DNA of 64,000 nt from Aeromonas taiwanensis. Lineage in GTDB: Bacteria; Pseudomonadota; Gammaproteobacteria; Enterobacterales; Aeromonadaceae. The stretch covers positions 1-64,000 of the forward strand of contig NZ_CDDD01000008.1 in the NCBI RefSeq assembly GCF_000820165.1, read 5' to 3'. Positions within the stretch are counted from its first letter, which is position 1, and each line of letters opens with the position of its first letter. The notes under the pieces are model-generated. The model was not told where the DNA came from, made no database searches, and was given only the letters and a program-made list of their open reading frames with translations. This document shows, piece by piece, positions 61,824 through 64,000 of this stretch. Both the position numbers and the translations under genes were made by a program.

Positions 61824-63599
61824 TCATAGTTCTGGCCCCAGTGCGAAGTGCAGCCGCAGCGGCTTGTCTTCTTCGGAGATGCCCACCGCCAAGTCCAGCC
61901 TGACCTGGCCGATGGGGGTCACCCAGCGCACCCCGACCCCGGTGCCTATCTTCCAGGCCTCGCTGTAGTCGACGGTGGCGGTCCCCCCATCCACGAACAG
62001 GGCGCCGAGCCACTTGTCACTGAAGCGGTAGTTGTATTCCAGGCTGCCCACGCTGGTGTAGCGGCCCCCGGTGAGCTTGCCCTCCTCGTCCCGCGGCGAG
62101 ACGGTCTCGTAGCCGTAGCCGCGGATGGTCTGGTCGCCACCGGTGAAGAAACGCAATGAAGGGGGCACCAGGGAGAAGTCATCCCCGACGATGGCCCCCT
62201 GCTCGACCCGCATCAGGAAGCGGTGATCCTCCCCAAGGGTACGCAGCCACTTGCTGCGCCCCCACACCCGCATGAAGTTGATGTCGGACCCCCAATAGGG
62301 GCTGGAGAACTCCACCGTCAGCTGCTGGCGATCCCCCCAGTCCGGCACCAGGCCGCCGCGCACCCGCAGCCGCGACCAGGAGACACCGGGGATCAGCAGC
62401 AGACTGTTCCCCTCGTCGGTGCCCTGCACATAGCGCTCGTTCTCCAGCCGCACGAACACGTCCCTGTCCCAGCTGTCGGGCCGCCGCTTCCAGCGGTGCA
62501 CGCCGAAGGTGGCCAGATCGGAGCGGGTATCGTTGTTGTCGGTGTATTGGTAGCCGGCCTGCAGGGAGTAGTAGTCCCGCAGCGGGTTGCCCACCGGGAT
62601 CTGGTAGTCGAAACTCAGCTCCGCCTCCGGGGCCGAGATCTTGGCGGTACTGGAGAGGCTGTGGCCGTAACGGTTGACCCAGGGCTTCTCCCAGGTGGCG
62701 CTCAGGCGCGGCCCCACGTCGGTGGCGTAGCCGATACCCGTCTCAATCTCGTGGTCGACCCGGTTGCTGAGGGTCACCTGCACCGGCACCAGGTTGTTCT
62801 CGGCCTGGCTGATGAGGGGCTTGATGTCCACCTGCTTGAACAGCTTGGTGGAGGAGACATCCTGGGACATCTCCGCCAGCCGGATCGCCAGGTAGGGGTC
62901 ACCACTCTTGATGTTGACGAGCGGCCGGATCAGGCGCAGGGCCTCCGGCGTCGCGTCGTAGTGGATCTCGCCAAAGTGGTAGCGCGGGCCGGAGCGGAAC
63001 AGGATGTAAATCTCCGCCTTGCCCTGCTCCGGGAAGACCTTGACCTGGCTCTTGCTGATCTTGGCGTCAAAGTAGCCCCGTGCCAGCCCCAGGCTGCCCA
63101 GATCCGCCTTGATGGATTCGTACTTGCCGTGGTTGAGGGGATCCCCCTCTTTTAATGGCAGCTTGTCCAGCAGCTCGCTGTAGACCTCGTCGCTGCCCGC
63201 CTGCCCCTCCAGCAGGATGTCGAGGCGCGAGACAATCACCGGCTCTCCCCGCTCGATCTCGATCACGACCCTGGCCGGGGATTTCTTGTCGCGGTTGAGG
63301 GTGATCTTGGGCTGGTAGTAGCCATAGACCTGGAGGGCCTTCTGCACGCTCTCGGTGATCTTGACCCGGGCGGGTCTGAACTGGCGCTCCTGATAGACGG
63401 GCAGTGCGTTGAGGTAGGCCTCGACGTTGTCCTTCTGCTCCCCCTTTACCCCCTTGACCTGATAGGTCAGCTTGGCCGCCAGGGCGGGGGTTGCCAGCAG
63501 CCAGAAGCAGAGGGCGAGCAGCAAGGCGCCGGCCCCGTAACGGCGGGATGGCCGGAATGCGGTGCTCCCGGCAGGAGAAGTAGGATAGCATCCTGTCAA
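61824..63599 (-). CDS. tamA: Autotransporter assembly factor TamA (Omp85 family)
   Basis: A 591-residue outer-membrane protein with a signal peptide (LLLALCFWLLATPALAA), three POTRA domains (about 42-265) and a C-terminal 16-strand Omp85 barrel; the lid-lock motif region GGDQTIRGYGYE and the closing segment VRLDLAVGISEEDKPLRLHFALGPEL are clear. The start is uncertain: TTG at 63599 is the only reasonable initiation codon in frame before the signal peptide and its ribosome site is poor. Confidence 0.93.
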   Translation of the reverse strand: MTGCYPTSPAGSTAFRPSRRYGAGALLLALCFWLLATPALAAKLTYQVKGVKGEQKDNVEAYLNALPVYQERQFRPARVKITESVQKALQVYGYYQPKITLNRDKKSPARVVIEIERGEPVIVSRLDILLEGQAGSDEVYSELLDKLPLKEGDPLNHGKYESIKADLGSLGLARGYFDAKISKSQVKVFPEQGKAEIYILFRSGPRYHFGEIHYDATPEALRLIRPLVNIKSGDPYLAIRLAEMSQDVSSTKLFKQVDIKPLISQAENNLVPVQVTLSNRVDHEIETGIGYATDVGPRLSATWEKPWVNRYGHSLSSTAKISAPEAELSFDYQIPVGNPLRDYYSLQAGYQYTDNNDTRSDLATFGVHRWKRRPDSWDRDVFVRLENERYVQGTDEGNSLLLIPGVSWSRLRVRGGLVPDWGDRQQLTVEFSSPYWGSDINFMRVWGRSKWLRTLGEDHRFLMRVEQGAIVGDDFSLVPPSLRFFTGGDQTIRGYGYETVSPRDEEGKLTGGRYTSVGSLEYNYRFSDKWLGALFVDGGTATVDYSEAWKIGTGVGVRWVTPIGQVRLDLAVGISEEDKPLRLHFALGPEL

Positions 63600-64000
63600 A
63601 CGTCTATTTCCCCGAATAACATGATTAAAAGAGTGTTAACTTCAGAACGATAGCGGGACTCACCCCGACCAAACTCGCCCATCCTAGCACAACCAGGGTC
63701 GCGAAATCCCCCGACCGGGCCCCAATCGGGGTGACGGCCCTTCCCCCCTAAATCGCCATCCAAACGGCGGCGCGCGGGGCGCTTCCCCGGCCGGGCCGAG
63801 CCGATTGCACACGCTTGCGGCAAGGGGCGTATAAAAAACACGCGCATCCGGTGCACTCCGCCTGCGTTCATCCACCGCCATCCCCCGTCCGCCGCCCTCC
63901 GGTGCGCGACAATTCCTGTCGAAGCGCCCCGGACTTTGCGAGGGGACGCCGTCTAGCCGACTTGACATCATCGTCTGACGCCAGCGCCATCATGCCTGCT
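63600..64000. other. Intergenic region upstream of tamA (window end)
   Basis: No gene is seen in these 401 bp. It should hold the tamA promoter (AT-rich 63605-63660). CCCCGA/TCGGGG form an inverted pair near 63710-63732. A TTGACA at 63961-63966 could be the -35 box of a rightward gene beyond the window (msrA occupies this position in E. coli), but nothing can be confirmed. Confidence 0.4.

Noticed and set aside
1-64000. CRISPR arrays, insertion sequences, rRNA genes, prophage
   Set aside because: No regularly spaced repeats, transposase or integrase motifs, rRNA sequence or phage structural genes were seen on either strand.

Overview
The window looks like a chromosomal segment of a gamma-proteobacterium, most likely Aeromonas. 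It is GC-rich. Gene blocks match the E. coli order fadE/gmhA/yafJ, and dnaQ/rnhA/yafS/gloB/mltD/yafD. The nap operon order is the enterobacterial napFDAGHBC. Many proteins align residue by residue, from memory, with E. coli or Vibrio counterparts. The genus is an inference from this protein and gene-order pattern, not the result of a search. I saw no integrase, transposase, phage gene, rRNA operon or CRISPR array.

Layout. (1) 1-4.7 kb: end of an acyltransferase/hemolysin-like gene, a SelW-like plus SAH-hydrolase-like pair, a YceI plus membrane-protein pair with a divergent LysR regulator, and a small unknown. (2) 4.7-9.2 kb: fhs (formate-THF ligase), a chemoreceptor and folE. (3) 9.5-29 kb: a molybdenum/nitrate island. 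It holds moeA-moeB; then, all on the minus strand, moaA-napFDAGHBC-moaBCDE-modABC followed by an alpha/beta hydrolase and a chromosomal ParM-like actin with an unusual extended ParR-like partner; then narQ-narP. (4) 29-35.6 kb: a probable nitric-oxide block with a single-domain globin, a LON-domain protein, a FIST/NosP-like protein with a hybrid kinase (NahK-like), a YvcK/CofD-like protein and a free Hpt protein. (5) 35.8-48.5 kb: yafJ, gmhA, fadE with a FadR-like operator, a REC/HD-GYP protein, a TIGR03503-type protein, dnaQ, rnhA, yafS, gloB, mltD and yafD. (6) 48.5-64 kb: a small unknown, yciA, an epimerase-like gene, a LacI-family regulator, slt, a GAF/PAS/GGDEF/EAL protein, raiA, a VC2046-family gene, two identical tRNA-Tyr genes, tamB and tamA.

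How it fits together. modABC imports molybdate; moaABCDE and moeAB build the cofactor; napA uses it to reduce nitrate in the periplasm with electrons passed through napC/napGH and napB; narQ/narP sense nitrate or nitrite. The neighbouring globin, NosP/NahK pair and Hpt protein fit handling and sensing of NO formed during nitrate and nitrite respiration. The HD-GYP and GGDEF-EAL proteins add c-di-GMP control.

The less ordinary signals are: a 97-98 bp tandem duplication of the moaD/moaE junction that leaves a chimeric 31-codon ORF ending in Gly-Gly; a candidate ~110-nt RNA at 50.2 kb with an exactly spaced CRP class II promoter, an upstream LacI-type operator and a terminator just before an epimerase gene; a chromosomal parM/parR-like pair with a 44-bp inverted repeat in front and a repeat-bearing ParR tail; a probable Moco-type leader before moaA; and two further terminator-ended intergenic RNA candidates (30.7-30.9 and 35.8 kb).
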